From Microbacterium karelineae (GTDB taxonomy: Bacteria > Actinomycetota > Actinomycetes > Actinomycetales > Microbacteriaceae), in assembly GCF_009745985.1 (NCBI RefSeq), contig NZ_WFIX01000177.1, forward strand, positions 1-64,000: a stretch of DNA of 64,000 nucleotides, written 5' to 3'. A model generated the notes under the pieces. That model was not told where the DNA came from. It was given only the letters and a program-made list of their open reading frames with translations, and did not search any database. Both the position numbers and the translations under genes were made by a program. Position 1 is the stretch's first letter. Each line of letters opens with the position of its first letter. Positions 1-7,544 of the stretch are shown here, in pieces.

Positions 1-2
1 CG

Positions 3-89
3 GGGTTCACGGACGCGGGGCGCGTGGACCTCGTCGTGTACTCGCTGATCCGGGCGGACGTGGCGGGGGCGCACGTCAGCGGGAAGTGA
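3..89 (+). CDS. C-terminal end of an unidentified protein (truncated by window edge)
   Basis: An open frame runs from the window edge to a TGA at 87-89 and encodes 28 residues ending in AHVSGK. Every codon ends in G or C, as expected for a real gene of this genome. The segment RVDLVVYSLI looks like a buried beta strand followed by a helix. There is too little to assign a family, and no function is proposed. Confidence 0.55.
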   Translation, partial: GFTDAGRVDLVVYSLIRADVAGAHVSGK

Positions 90-143
90 GGGATGGCGGA
101 GCCGACATCTTCCGTGTCCGCTTCGTTTGTCGGTGGTCCCTCG

Positions 144-149
144 TAGCCT
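144..149 (+). promoter_or_regulatory. Putative -10 box (TAGCCT) of the HNH gene
   Basis: TAGCCT fits TANNNT and lies 6 nt before the ATG at 156, so transcription would begin at or next to the start codon (leaderless). No convincing -35 box is visible. Inferred from spacing only. Confidence 0.5.
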
Positions 150-155
150 CGGGTC

Positions 156-1754
156 ATGGACGAGGAACGGCACGAGACGCGGCTCGAGAGGCTGGGGCTG
201 ACCCCGGCCGAGCAGGCGCGCGTGCGCGGCCTCGTCGAACAGGTCGTTGAGCGGGACCGGACGATCGCGCGGGCCGAGGGTGAGAAGGCCGAGCTGCTGG
301 CCCAGCTCGCGGAGATCGCGGACGCGGAGGGCCGGCGGTCGGTGGCGTCGGACGGCCCGGAGTATGCGCGGCGGGCGATGGCCGCCGAGGTCGCGGCCGC
401 GACACGGGTCCACCCGTCGGCGGCGAAGAACCGGATCGAGCAGGCCGAACGCCTCACAAGCGACTACCCCGTCACGCACGAAGCGCTGAAGTCGGGGCGG
501 ATCTCGAAGCGGCACGCCGACGTCATCGCCGCCACCGGGGCGGGTCTCGACCCGGGCGCGCGGGCGTCGCTGGATGCCCTGGCGGTGCCGTTCGCCGAGA
601 CCCGGACACCGCGGGAGCTGGAGAAGATCACGCAGAAGCAGGCCGCGGTCCTCGCCCCGACATCCCTGCGGGAACGGCACCAGGCCGCGCGGGAGGAGCG
701 TCGGGTCGTCGTGACCGATCGTGAGGACGGGATGAGCGAGCTGTGGGCGTATCTGCCCACGTTCGAGGCGCGCGCCATCTACGACCGCGCCACCGAGATG
801 GCGAAGATCATCAAGACCGACCGGCGGCGAGCCCGCCGCGCGTTCGACCGCGACCACGGGTTCGCGCCCGAAGACGGATGGGCCGCCCCGGTGACCGGCA
901 CACTCGACGGCACCGACCCGGTCGCCGTCGCGGCGAGTGACAGGCGGACGATGGATCAGCTGCGGGCCGACCTGATCGCCGATGTCCTGCTGTCCGCGGA
1001 GCCGACCGGGCACGAGCTGCACGCCTCCGGCACCGGGGCGACCCTGACGGGGATCGCGGCAACGGTGCAGGTGACGATCCCGGTCACGCAGATCCTCGAC
1101 CCGGACGAGGGAACGGCCTGGGCCGATGACGGCGGGCTCGTCTCGCCCGACACGGCCCGCATCGTCGCCGGGAGCGCGGCCGGGTGGGAGAGGCTGTTCG
1201 TGAGACCCGAGACGGGCGAGATCGTCGCGGTCGACCGGTATCGACCCTCGGAGGCGCAGCGGCGGGCGTTGATCGGGCGAGATATGACCTGCCGGTTCCC
1301 GGGATGCACGACCCCGGCGCGGAAGGCCGACCTGGATCACTCGCGGGAGTATGCCCGCGGCGGGCCGACCACGATCGAGAACCTGGCCGCGCTGTGTGAG
1401 CCACACCACATGATGAAGCATCACTCCGGGTGGCGGCTGCGGCAGGTCGGGGGCGGGGTGATCGAGTGGACGAGCCCTGCCGGGATGGTCTATACCGACG
1501 AGCCGGTGTCCCGGGTGTTCTTCCAGGAGACCCCGGAAGCCGCGGAGGACGAGGCGCGGGAGGAGCGGCGCGAGGCCGAGGAGGCGCGATGTGAGGAGCG
1601 GGCACGCGAGCGGCGGGAGATCGAGCGGGCGAGCATCGCGCGGGCGCTGGACCGGATCGAGGCCGAGCACGAGGCGCGGGAGCATGCGTTCGCCCAGGCC
1701 CTCGCCGCGGGACAGGTTCCCATCCCCGACTGGGGCGAAGACGTACTCGGCTGA
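156..1754 (+). CDS. HNH endonuclease with DUF222 domain (13E12-type)
   Basis: The 532-residue protein has the arrangement typical of actinobacterial 13E12-repeat proteins: a charged N-terminal helix, a DUF222 domain over roughly residues 20-330, and an HNH nuclease domain near 375-420. The HNH part shows CRFPGC (about residue 378), the LDHSREYARGG motif, an ENLAALC segment and CEPHH, which together supply the metal and zinc ligands. The C-terminal 80 residues are a Glu/Arg-rich helix. Such genes are multicopy in Microbacteriaceae, but the substrate DNA is unknown. The ATG was chosen because a -10 box ends 6 nt upstream. Unlike its neighbours, the gene contains no GGATCC hexamer, which may mark a different history. 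Confidence 0.9.
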   Translation: MDEERHETRLERLGLTPAEQARVRGLVEQVVERDRTIARAEGEKAELLAQLAEIADAEGRRSVASDGPEYARRAMAAEVAAATRVHPSAAKNRIEQAERLTSDYPVTHEALKSGRISKRHADVIAATGAGLDPGARASLDALAVPFAETRTPRELEKITQKQAAVLAPTSLRERHQAAREERRVVVTDREDGMSELWAYLPTFEARAIYDRATEMAKIIKTDRRRARRAFDRDHGFAPEDGWAAPVTGTLDGTDPVAVAASDRRTMDQLRADLIADVLLSAEPTGHELHASGTGATLTGIAATVQVTIPVTQILDPDEGTAWADDGGLVSPDTARIVAGSAAGWERLFVRPETGEIVAVDRYRPSEAQRRALIGRDMTCRFPGCTTPARKADLDHSREYARGGPTTIENLAALCEPHHMMKHHSGWRLRQVGGGVIEWTSPAGMVYTDEPVSRVFFQETPEAAEDEAREERREAEEARCEERARERREIERASIARALDRIEAEHEAREHAFAQALAAGQVPIPDWGEDVLG

Positions 1755-1806
1755 GTCGGGATCACACCTCTGATCTCCAGTATCCGTTCCCAGCCCACCG
1801 GCGCGA

Positions 1807-1853
1807 GAAAGCGGGTCTGATCAGAGAAACATCCTGACCAGCCCCGCTTCTTC
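1807..1853 (+). terminator. Possible terminator hairpin after the HNH gene
   Basis: AGAAAGCGGG pairs with CCCGCTTCT across a loop of about 28 nt (one bulge), and the loop itself contains CTGATCAG. It lies between the HNH stop and the 3' end of the convergent tRNA gene. No T-tract follows, which is common in actinobacteria. Confidence 0.4.
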
Positions 1854-1858
1854 TGAAG

Positions 1859-1931
1859 TGCCCCCGGAGGGAATCGAACCCCCGACCTTCGGTACCGGAA
1901 ACCGGCGCTCTATCCCCTGAGCTACGGAGGC
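1859..1931 (-). tRNA. tRNA-Arg, anticodon CCG
   Basis: On the minus strand the 73-nt sequence folds as a cloverleaf. The acceptor stem is GCCTCCG with CGGGGGC plus discriminator A, the D stem is GCTC/GAGC, and the T arm holds GGTTCGATTCC. The anticodon loop TTCCGGT gives anticodon CCG, reading the arginine codon CGG. The anticodon stem has one C-A mismatch at its base (27-43). The 3' CCA is not encoded and must be added post-transcriptionally. A TAAGCT hexamer (complement of 1942-1947) lies upstream as a possible -10 box. Confidence 0.95.
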
Positions 1932-2015
1932 GGACCCGACGAGCTTATCAGGGCGGGAGGGACGTTCCGCACGCGGGGCCGCACGCCGCGCGTGTCTCGA
2001 TCGGCCGCGCTTGCC

Positions 2016-2738
2016 TCAGCGGGCGGCGCGTCGATACGAGAGATCGCGGATATCGCGCCCCTTGTCGATCCCCTTGCGCTCGAACGCCGTCATGACCCGT
2101 CCGTCGAAGCGATCGGCCCACTCACCCTCGAAGGCGCGGACGAACTCCGGCGCGGCGTCCATGACCTCGCGCATCTGCAGCGCGTAGTCCTCCCAGTCGG
2201 TCGCCAGGCGCAGCACGCCCCCGTCGCGGAGCGCGCGACCGGCGACCGCCCCGAAGCCGTCCTTGATCATGCGGCGCTTGTGGTGGCGCTTCTTGTGCCA
2301 CGGATCCGAGAAGAAGATCCAGAGCTCGTCGGCGGCGCCCTCGGGCAGCAGTGTCTCGAGCACCTCGGGCGCGTTCGCCTCGATCACTCGGAGGTTCTTC
2401 GCGCCCTCCCTGTCGGCATCGAGCATCGTGCGGGCGAGCCCGCCGACGTACACCTCGACCGCGAGGAAGTCGGTGTCAGGGCGCGAGGCCGCGGCGCTCA
2501 CGATCGCGTGCCCCTGACCGGACCCGATCTCGACGATGAAGGGCGCCTTCCGCCCGTATTCCTCTTCGGGAATGAATCGCGCATCGGGGTGCACGGAGGT
2601 GGAGGCGGCATCGCGCGGCACGTCGAAGCGATAGAAGGGCGACAGCTCCTCCCACGCGCGCTCCTGCCCATCCGACATCCGCCCGCCGCGGCGGACGAAC
2701 GAGAGCGGGGACGTGCGGTGTGTGCCTGGTTCGACCAT
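2016..2738 (-). CDS. trmB: tRNA (guanine-N7)-methyltransferase TrmB
   Basis: TrmB uses S-adenosylmethionine to make 7-methylguanosine at position 46 of tRNAs. The SAM-binding motif EIGSGQGH is at about residue 70, and the family signature DPWHKKRHHKRR at about 145, followed by LRLATDWEDY. The length of about 240 residues is normal for the family. I chose the ATG at 2738 rather than the in-frame GTG at 2744 because GGTGGG precedes it. The gene lies 24 bp downstream of the DUF3097 gene on the same strand, so the two are probably cotranscribed. Function is assigned from strong family motifs. Confidence 0.95.
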   Translation of the reverse strand: MVEPGTHRTSPLSFVRRGGRMSDGQERAWEELSPFYRFDVPRDAASTSVHPDARFIPEEEYGRKAPFIVEIGSGQGHAIVSAAASRPDTDFLAVEVYVGGLARTMLDADREGAKNLRVIEANAPEVLETLLPEGAADELWIFFSDPWHKKRHHKRRMIKDGFGAVAGRALRDGGVLRLATDWEDYALQMREVMDAAPEFVRAFEGEWADRFDGRVMTAFERKGIDKGRDIRDLSYRRAAR

Positions 2739-2762
2739 GCCCACCAGATTACGGGGCGGGGC

Positions 2763-3605
2763 TCACTGCTCCCCGACCGTCACGAAGTCGATCAGCTCCT
2801 CGACCCGGCCGAGCAGGGCCGGTTCGAGATCGCGGAACGTCGTGACGCGGGAGAGGATCCGCTGCCACGCGATCCCGATGTCCTCCTTCGACTCGGCCGG
2901 CCAGCCGAGGCCACGGCAGATGCCCGTCTTCCAGTCCTGACCGCGCGGCACGACCGGCCATGCCCGGATCCCGAGCGCCTCGGGCCGCACACACTGCCAG
3001 ACGTCGACGAACGGGTGGCCGACGATCTTCATGTGCTTCCCGTGCGGGCCGCGGAGGATCTGCCGCGCGATGCGCTGCTCCTTGGATCCGTCGACGAGGT
3101 GGTCGACGAGCACGCCGTACCGCCGCTGCGCCGTCGGGGGCTCGTCCCGCAGGAGGTCGTCCAGCAGGTCGAGGCCCGCGAGGAACTCGACCGCGACGCC
3201 CTCGGCGCGCAGGTCGGCGCCCCACACCTTCTCGACGAGCTCGGCATCGTGCTTACCCTCGACGAGGATCCGGCTCGGCAGCGCGATGCGCGCGCGATCG
3301 TCGGCCGCGACGAAGGATCCCGACGCCGTCCGCGTGCGGCCCTGCGGCTTCTTCAGCGCCTTCTCGAGGATCACCGGCTCTCCGTCGATGAGGAACCCCG
3401 CGCCGAGCGGAAACGAGCGCCTCCGCCCCTTCCAGTCCTCGAGCTCGACGTTTCCGGCCTCGACGCCCGTGATCGCTCCGCACCAGCCGTCGCCGGCGAC
3501 CTCGACGACGAGGTCGAGCTCGGCGGCGACCGGCCTCGACACCTTCTTGCCCTTGTCGCGCCAGCCCGACGCCAGCACATCGGATCCGTACCTGTCTTCG
3601 AACAT
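2763..3605 (-). CDS. DUF3097 family protein, TOPRIM-like
   Basis: The 280-residue protein matches the actinobacterial DUF3097 family, whose function is unknown. Two motifs resemble a TOPRIM nucleotidyl-transferase/primase fold: ILVEGKHDAEL near residue 112, with a conserved acidic residue, and VLVDHLVDGSKE near 162. A Cys-Gly segment (RGQDWKTGICRG) lies near 232. A -10 box 7 nt before the ATG suggests a leaderless mRNA. It is the first gene of a likely two-gene unit with trmB, so a role in RNA or DNA maintenance is a reasonable inference but not shown. Confidence 0.88.
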   Translation of the reverse strand: MFEDRYGSDVLASGWRDKGKKVSRPVAAELDLVVEVAGDGWCGAITGVEAGNVELEDWKGRRRSFPLGAGFLIDGEPVILEKALKKPQGRTRTASGSFVAADDRARIALPSRILVEGKHDAELVEKVWGADLRAEGVAVEFLAGLDLLDDLLRDEPPTAQRRYGVLVDHLVDGSKEQRIARQILRGPHGKHMKIVGHPFVDVWQCVRPEALGIRAWPVVPRGQDWKTGICRGLGWPAESKEDIGIAWQRILSRVTTFRDLEPALLGRVEELIDFVTVGEQ

Positions 3606-3612
3606 CCCCTCG

Positions 3613-3618
3613 AGCGTA
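3613..3618 (-). promoter_or_regulatory. Putative -10 box (TACGCT) of the DUF3097 gene
   Basis: On the minus strand TACGCT ends 7 nt before the ATG at 3605, the spacing expected for a leaderless transcript. There is no clear -35 box. Confidence 0.5.
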
Positions 3619-3672
3619 CGACGCTTCGCCGCCGGACCCGTGATTCGCCCTTCCGTTGTCGGTGGCGATCCA

Positions 3673-3678
3673 TAGGAT
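3673..3678 (+). promoter_or_regulatory. Possible -10 box (TAGGAT) of the TPM gene
   Basis: TAGGAT lies 44 nt before the ATG at 3723. TTCCGT 16 nt upstream is a weak -35 candidate. It is followed by GGACGG...CCGTCC, a short inverted repeat in the leader. Confidence 0.35.
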
Positions 3679-3722
3679 CGAGGGGGACGGATCGATGTCC
3701 GTCCACGAAGGGGGAATCACGC

Positions 3723-5723
3723 ATGCGCCTACGACGCACGCACGCGGCCACGGCTCTCGGCATCGGCGCCGCTCTCGCGCTCGCGCCGCTCGTCGCCATC
3801 GCGGCCGAGCCGCCGCAGCTCGGCGGCGAGTACGTACTCGACGCGGCAGGCGCGCTCAGCGCGGCCGAGGAGGCCGACGCGAACAAGCGGCTCGCGGGCC
3901 TCGAGACCGACGGCGACATCGAGATGTGGGTCGTCTACGTCGACGAGTTCACCTCGCCCGCCGACTCGGCGGAGTGGGCGAACGCCACGGCCGACCTCAA
4001 CGGCCTCGGCACCGACCAGTACCTGCTCGCGATCGCGACCGAGACCCGCCAGCTGTTCCTCTCGACGCCGGTCGAGGGCGGCATCGGCGACTCCGACGCG
4101 ATCGCCGTCGAAGAGGCGGCCGCCGACGCCCTGCGCGACGACGACTGGGCGGGCGCCGTCGACGCCGCGGCCGACGAGCTCGAGGCCCAGTCCGCACCGA
4201 ACCACACGATCTGGTGGGTCCTCGGGGCGATCGTGGTGCTCGCGCTCATCGTCGTCGCGGCGCTCGCCCTCGTCCGCGGCGCGCGGAGGCGGCGTGCGCA
4301 GCGCGACGCCGAGGAGAAGCTCCGGGCGGAGGTCGACGAGTTCCGCACGCGCGCATCCGGCCTCCTCGTCGAGATGGACGATTCGCTGCGCACCGCTGAG
4401 CAGGAGCTCGGCTTCGCCGTCGCGCAGTTCGGCCCCGGGGCCGTCGCCGACTACGAGAAGGCGCTGGCCGATGCGCGGGCCTCCCTCAATCGGTCGTTCG
4501 GCATCCAGCAGCAGCTCGACGACGCGCCGCCCGAGACGCTGCAGGAGGAACGCGAGCGGTACGGCGAGATCGTCGGCCTGCTCGAGCAGGCTGACGCGGC
4601 TCTCGACGAGAAGGCGGAGGGCTTCGAGCGCCTGCGCGCGCTCGAGCAGAACGCGCCGCAGGTGCTCGAGCGGCTCACGGCGCAGCGCGCGGCCGCCGGC
4701 GACGCCCCAGAACGGATCGCGGCCGAGATGGCACGGCTGCGTGAGACATACGCCTCCGCCGCCATCGACGACGTCGACGACAACGCCGACGAGGCGCGAG
4801 CGCGCCTGTCGTTCGTCGACGCCGAGCTCGCCGAGGCCCGCGCGCACCTCGACGCGGGCGAGACGGGCGAGGCCGCGCTCGACCTCCACGACGCCGAGCA
4901 GGGCCTCGGACAGCTCGACGAACTCGTCGACGCCATCACCTCACTCGCGCCGCGATTCGGCGAGGCCGAGAAGCGCGCCGCGGAGATGATCGCCGAGCTC
5001 GAGGCCGACATCGGCCGTGCGCGCTCGCTCGCCGACCCGGACGGGCGCGTCGCGCGCGCCATCGCCGCGACGACGGAGCACATCGCGGCAGCGCGCGAGA
5101 ACCTCGCGGGCACGGGCCGCACGCCCCTGCGCGCCGCCGAGGCCCTCGACGCGGCGAACGATGAGATCGACGCCGTGATCGCGAACGCGCGCGAGGCCGA
5201 GGAGGCCCGGCGGCGGCAGCTCCAGCAGATCGACCAGAACGTCTCGCAGGCGCAGGGCGCGATCGCCTCCGCCGAGCGCTTCGTGGGCACGCGCCGCGGC
5301 GGCATCGGCGGCGGCGCGCGCTCCCAGCTCGCGCAGGCGCAGGCAGCGCTCGACCAGGCGATCGCCACGCGCGACACGGATCCGGCCGCCGCCCTGGTCC
5401 AGGCGCGCCGCGCCCGCGACGCGGCGAGCCAGGCCCTGTCATCTGCCCGACGCGACGTGCAGAGCTATCAGCAGTCGGGCTACGGCGGCTACGGACGCCG
5501 CTCGTCGAGCGGCCTGGGCGGCGACATCGTCGGCGGGCTCATCGGCGGGCTCATCGGCAACGCCGTCGCCGGCGGCTCGCGCCGCGGGTCCGGCTGGGGC
5601 GGCAGCTCGCGCGGCGGCCTCGGCGGCTTCGGCGGATCCAGCCGCGGCAGGTCGAGCTCCGGCCGCTCCGGACGCATCGGCCGCTCGAGCGGCGGGCGCA
5701 GGAGCGGCGGGCGCCGCTTCTGA
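3723..5723 (+). CDS. TPM-domain membrane protein with long coiled coil
   Basis: The 666-residue protein starts with a signal peptide (residues 1-28), then an extracytoplasmic TPM domain (about 30-155; TLP18.3/Psb32/MOLO-1 family), one membrane segment at about 161-184 and a basic stop-transfer (RGARRRR). About 400 residues of Ala/Glu-rich coiled coil follow, and the C-terminus is Gly/Ser/Arg-rich (about 590-666) with a GGLIGGLIG repeat. TPM proteins are poorly understood envelope proteins. A pspA homologue follows 86 bp downstream, the usual partner in actinobacteria, which suggests a membrane-stress role. AAGGGGG precedes the ATG at a good distance; the same frame is open far upstream, but that part is antisense to other genes. 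Confidence 0.93.
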   Translation: MRLRRTHAATALGIGAALALAPLVAIAAEPPQLGGEYVLDAAGALSAAEEADANKRLAGLETDGDIEMWVVYVDEFTSPADSAEWANATADLNGLGTDQYLLAIATETRQLFLSTPVEGGIGDSDAIAVEEAAADALRDDDWAGAVDAAADELEAQSAPNHTIWWVLGAIVVLALIVVAALALVRGARRRRAQRDAEEKLRAEVDEFRTRASGLLVEMDDSLRTAEQELGFAVAQFGPGAVADYEKALADARASLNRSFGIQQQLDDAPPETLQEERERYGEIVGLLEQADAALDEKAEGFERLRALEQNAPQVLERLTAQRAAAGDAPERIAAEMARLRETYASAAIDDVDDNADEARARLSFVDAELAEARAHLDAGETGEAALDLHDAEQGLGQLDELVDAITSLAPRFGEAEKRAAEMIAELEADIGRARSLADPDGRVARAIAATTEHIAAARENLAGTGRTPLRAAEALDAANDEIDAVIANAREAEEARRRQLQQIDQNVSQAQGAIASAERFVGTRRGGIGGGARSQLAQAQAALDQAIATRDTDPAAALVQARRARDAASQALSSARRDVQSYQQSGYGGYGRRSSSGLGGDIVGGLIGGLIGNAVAGGSRRGSGWGGSSRGGLGGFGGSSRGRSSSGRSGRIGRSSGGRRSGGRRF

Positions 5724-5809
5724 TCGGACACCGTTCCTGAGCCCGTCCATAGCAAGGCCCGGAAGACTTCACACCACTCCCTCACGACACCCAGCGAAAG
5801 GCACACCAC

Positions 5810-6547
5810 ATGAGCAAGCAGTCCATCTTCGGTCGCATCTCGACGCTCATCCGAGCGAACATCAACTCGCTCATCGACGAGGCCGAGGACCCGCAGAAGA
5901 TGATCGACCAGCTCGTCCGCGACTACACGAACAACATCGCCGACGCCGAGTCGGCGATCGCCGAGACGATCGGTCAGCTCCGCCTCCTCGAGCGCGACAA
6001 CGCCGAGGACCAGAAGGCGGCGCAGGAGTGGGGCAACAAGGCGATCGCCGCGAGCCGCAAGGGCGACGAGCTCCGCGCCGCGGGTGACGCCGCAGGCGCC
6101 GACAAGTTCGACAGCCTCGCCAAGATCGCCCTGCAGCGCCAGGTGCAGACGGAGAACGAGGTGAAGGCGGTCGCGCCGCAGATCCAGCAGCAGCAGGTCG
6201 TCGTCGACAAGCTCAAGGACGGCCTGAACGGCATGAAGCTCAAGCTCGAGCAGCTCAAGAGCAAGCGCAACGAGCTCGTCTCGCGCGCGAAGGTCGCTGA
6301 TGCGCAGAACAAGGTGCACGACGCCGTCAAGTCGGTCGACGTCATGGATCCGACGAGCGAGCTCGGCCGCTTCGAGGAGAAGGTGCGCCGCCAGGAGGCG
6401 CTCGCCCAGGGCAAGGCCGAGCTGTCCGCGTCGAGCCTCGACGCGCAGTTCGAGCAGCTCGAGGACGTCGGCGAGCTCACCGAGGTCGAGGCGCGCCTCG
6501 CCGCCCTCAAGTCGGGCGGCGCCGCCGGCTCGCTCACGGCGGGCTGA
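5810..6547 (+). CDS. pspA: PspA/IM30 family membrane-stress protein
   Basis: The 245-residue protein is almost entirely helical coiled coil, as in PspA, IM30/Vipp1 and other ESCRT-III-like proteins that assemble on damaged inner membranes. The N-terminal amphipathic helix (IFGRISTLIRANINSLIDEAED) is the family's membrane-binding part. AEDPQKMIDQLVRDY is a recognisable PspA signature. The start has a CGAAAGG ribosome site. The gene follows the TPM-domain gene and is closed by a strong terminator, so both may form one transcription unit. Confidence 0.95.
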   Translation: MSKQSIFGRISTLIRANINSLIDEAEDPQKMIDQLVRDYTNNIADAESAIAETIGQLRLLERDNAEDQKAAQEWGNKAIAASRKGDELRAAGDAAGADKFDSLAKIALQRQVQTENEVKAVAPQIQQQQVVVDKLKDGLNGMKLKLEQLKSKRNELVSRAKVADAQNKVHDAVKSVDVMDPTSELGRFEEKVRRQEALAQGKAELSASSLDAQFEQLEDVGELTEVEARLAALKSGGAAGSLTAG

Positions 6548-6553
6548 CCCCTG

Positions 6554-6590
6554 CGAGAGGCGCCGCCCGCCGTGCGGGCGGCGCCTCTCG
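6554..6590 (+). terminator. Strong hairpin terminator after pspA
   Basis: Two perfect 17-bp arms (6554-6570 and 6574-6590, beginning CGAGAGGCG) are separated by only three bases. It starts 7 nt after the pspA stop. There is no long T-run, as is usual in this group. Confidence 0.85.
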
Positions 6591-6636
6591 GCTTCCTCCC
6601 CTCCCGCCTCGGCCCCGAAAGAGAGATGATCTGATC

Positions 6637-7455
6637 ATGGCTCGGTTCGTCGTCGTACCCCAGTGGCAGGGTTCCCCATCCACGCGCGCCATGGCCCTCA
6701 TCGACGGGGCGGACGCGATCGCGGGGGACCTCCCCCGCGCCTCCTCCGTGCGGGTCGAGGTGCCGTACGAGGCCGGCGAGAGCCTCGACACCGCCGTCCT
6801 CCGCGCGAGCACCATCCGCCGCGTGTCCGGCCACGTACGCGAGACGCTCGACGGCCTCCGTCACGAGCGCATCGTGGTCGTGGGCGGCGACTGCGGCGTC
6901 GCCGTCCCCGCCATCGGCCACGTCGCGGGCGACGACCTGGCCGTGGTCTGGTTCGACGCGCACGGCGACCTCCACTCCCCCGACACCTCGCCATCCGGTG
7001 CATTCGCGGGCATGGCGCTGCGAGCCGTCCTCGGCGGCGCTCCGGACGGCCTCGGCCTCGCGCCCGGCATGATCACGCCCGACCGCGTCGTCCTCGCGGG
7101 CGCCCGCGAGCTGGATCCGGCGGAGGACGAGTACGTGCGCGGAGCCGGTGCGCATCACCTGCCCGCGGACGAGATCGCACAGCGGCTCGCCGACGCGCTC
7201 GCGGCGACCGGTGCGCGGCGCGTCTACGTGCACATCGACCTCGACGTGCTCGACCCCGCGCACATGTCGGGCGTCGCCGACGCTCAGCCGTTCGGCCTCG
7301 AGCCGTCCGCCCTCGTCGACGCGATCGTCACGATCCGCCGGCTGCTGCCGCTCGCCGGCGCGTCGATCTCGGGCTTCGCGCCGCGCTCGCCCGACGCGGC
7401 GGTCGACGACATGGGCGCGATCCTGCGCATCATCGGCGCGCTCGCGAAGGACTGA
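6637..7455 (+). CDS. Arginase/agmatinase-fold hydrolase
   Basis: The 272-residue protein has the arginase superfamily (ureohydrolase) motifs in order: GGDC at 83-86, WFDAHGD at 105-111 and HIDLDVLDP at 199-207. The aspartates and the DAH histidine are the known manganese ligands. The first motif normally reads GGDH, and the metal-binding histidine is here replaced by cysteine (Cys86), so the metal site or substrate may differ from true arginases. Substrate cannot be predicted: arginine, agmatine, formimidoglutamate or another guanidino compound are all possible. A GAGAGA ribosome site precedes the ATG. It ends against a tandem repeat shared with the convergent gene. Confidence 0.85.
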   Translation: MARFVVVPQWQGSPSTRAMALIDGADAIAGDLPRASSVRVEVPYEAGESLDTAVLRASTIRRVSGHVRETLDGLRHERIVVVGGDCGVAVPAIGHVAGDDLAVVWFDAHGDLHSPDTSPSGAFAGMALRAVLGGAPDGLGLAPGMITPDRVVLAGARELDPAEDEYVRGAGAHHLPADEIAQRLADALAATGARRVYVHIDLDVLDPAHMSGVADAQPFGLEPSALVDAIVTIRRLLPLAGASISGFAPRSPDAAVDDMGAILRIIGALAKD

Positions 7456-7544
7456 TCAGGCGCGGGCCCGATCAGCGCAGGACTGATCAGACGCAGGACT
7501 GGTCAGACGCAGGACTGGTCAGACGCAGGACTGGTCAGACGTAG
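7450..7544. repeat. 16-bp tandem repeat between convergent genes
   Basis: Four near-identical 16-mers of the form GACTGGTCAGACGCAG start at 7481, 7497, 7513 and 7529. Two degraded units precede them at 7450 and 7466. The array covers the arginase stop (7455) and supplies the last three codons and stop of the convergent gene that ends at 7535. The outer copies carry TGATCA palindromes. The period is not a multiple of three. Confidence 0.9.

Noticed and set aside
1859-1931. tRNA gene as attachment site of an integrated element
   Set aside because: No duplicated tRNA 3' end, integrase or phage gene was seen; the neighbours on one side are housekeeping genes.
1992-3722. Long open frame on + strand running into the TPM gene (1243 codons in total)
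   Set aside because: The first 577 codons are antisense to trmB and the DUF3097 gene, which both carry clear family motifs. The signal peptide and ribosome site place the true start at 3723.
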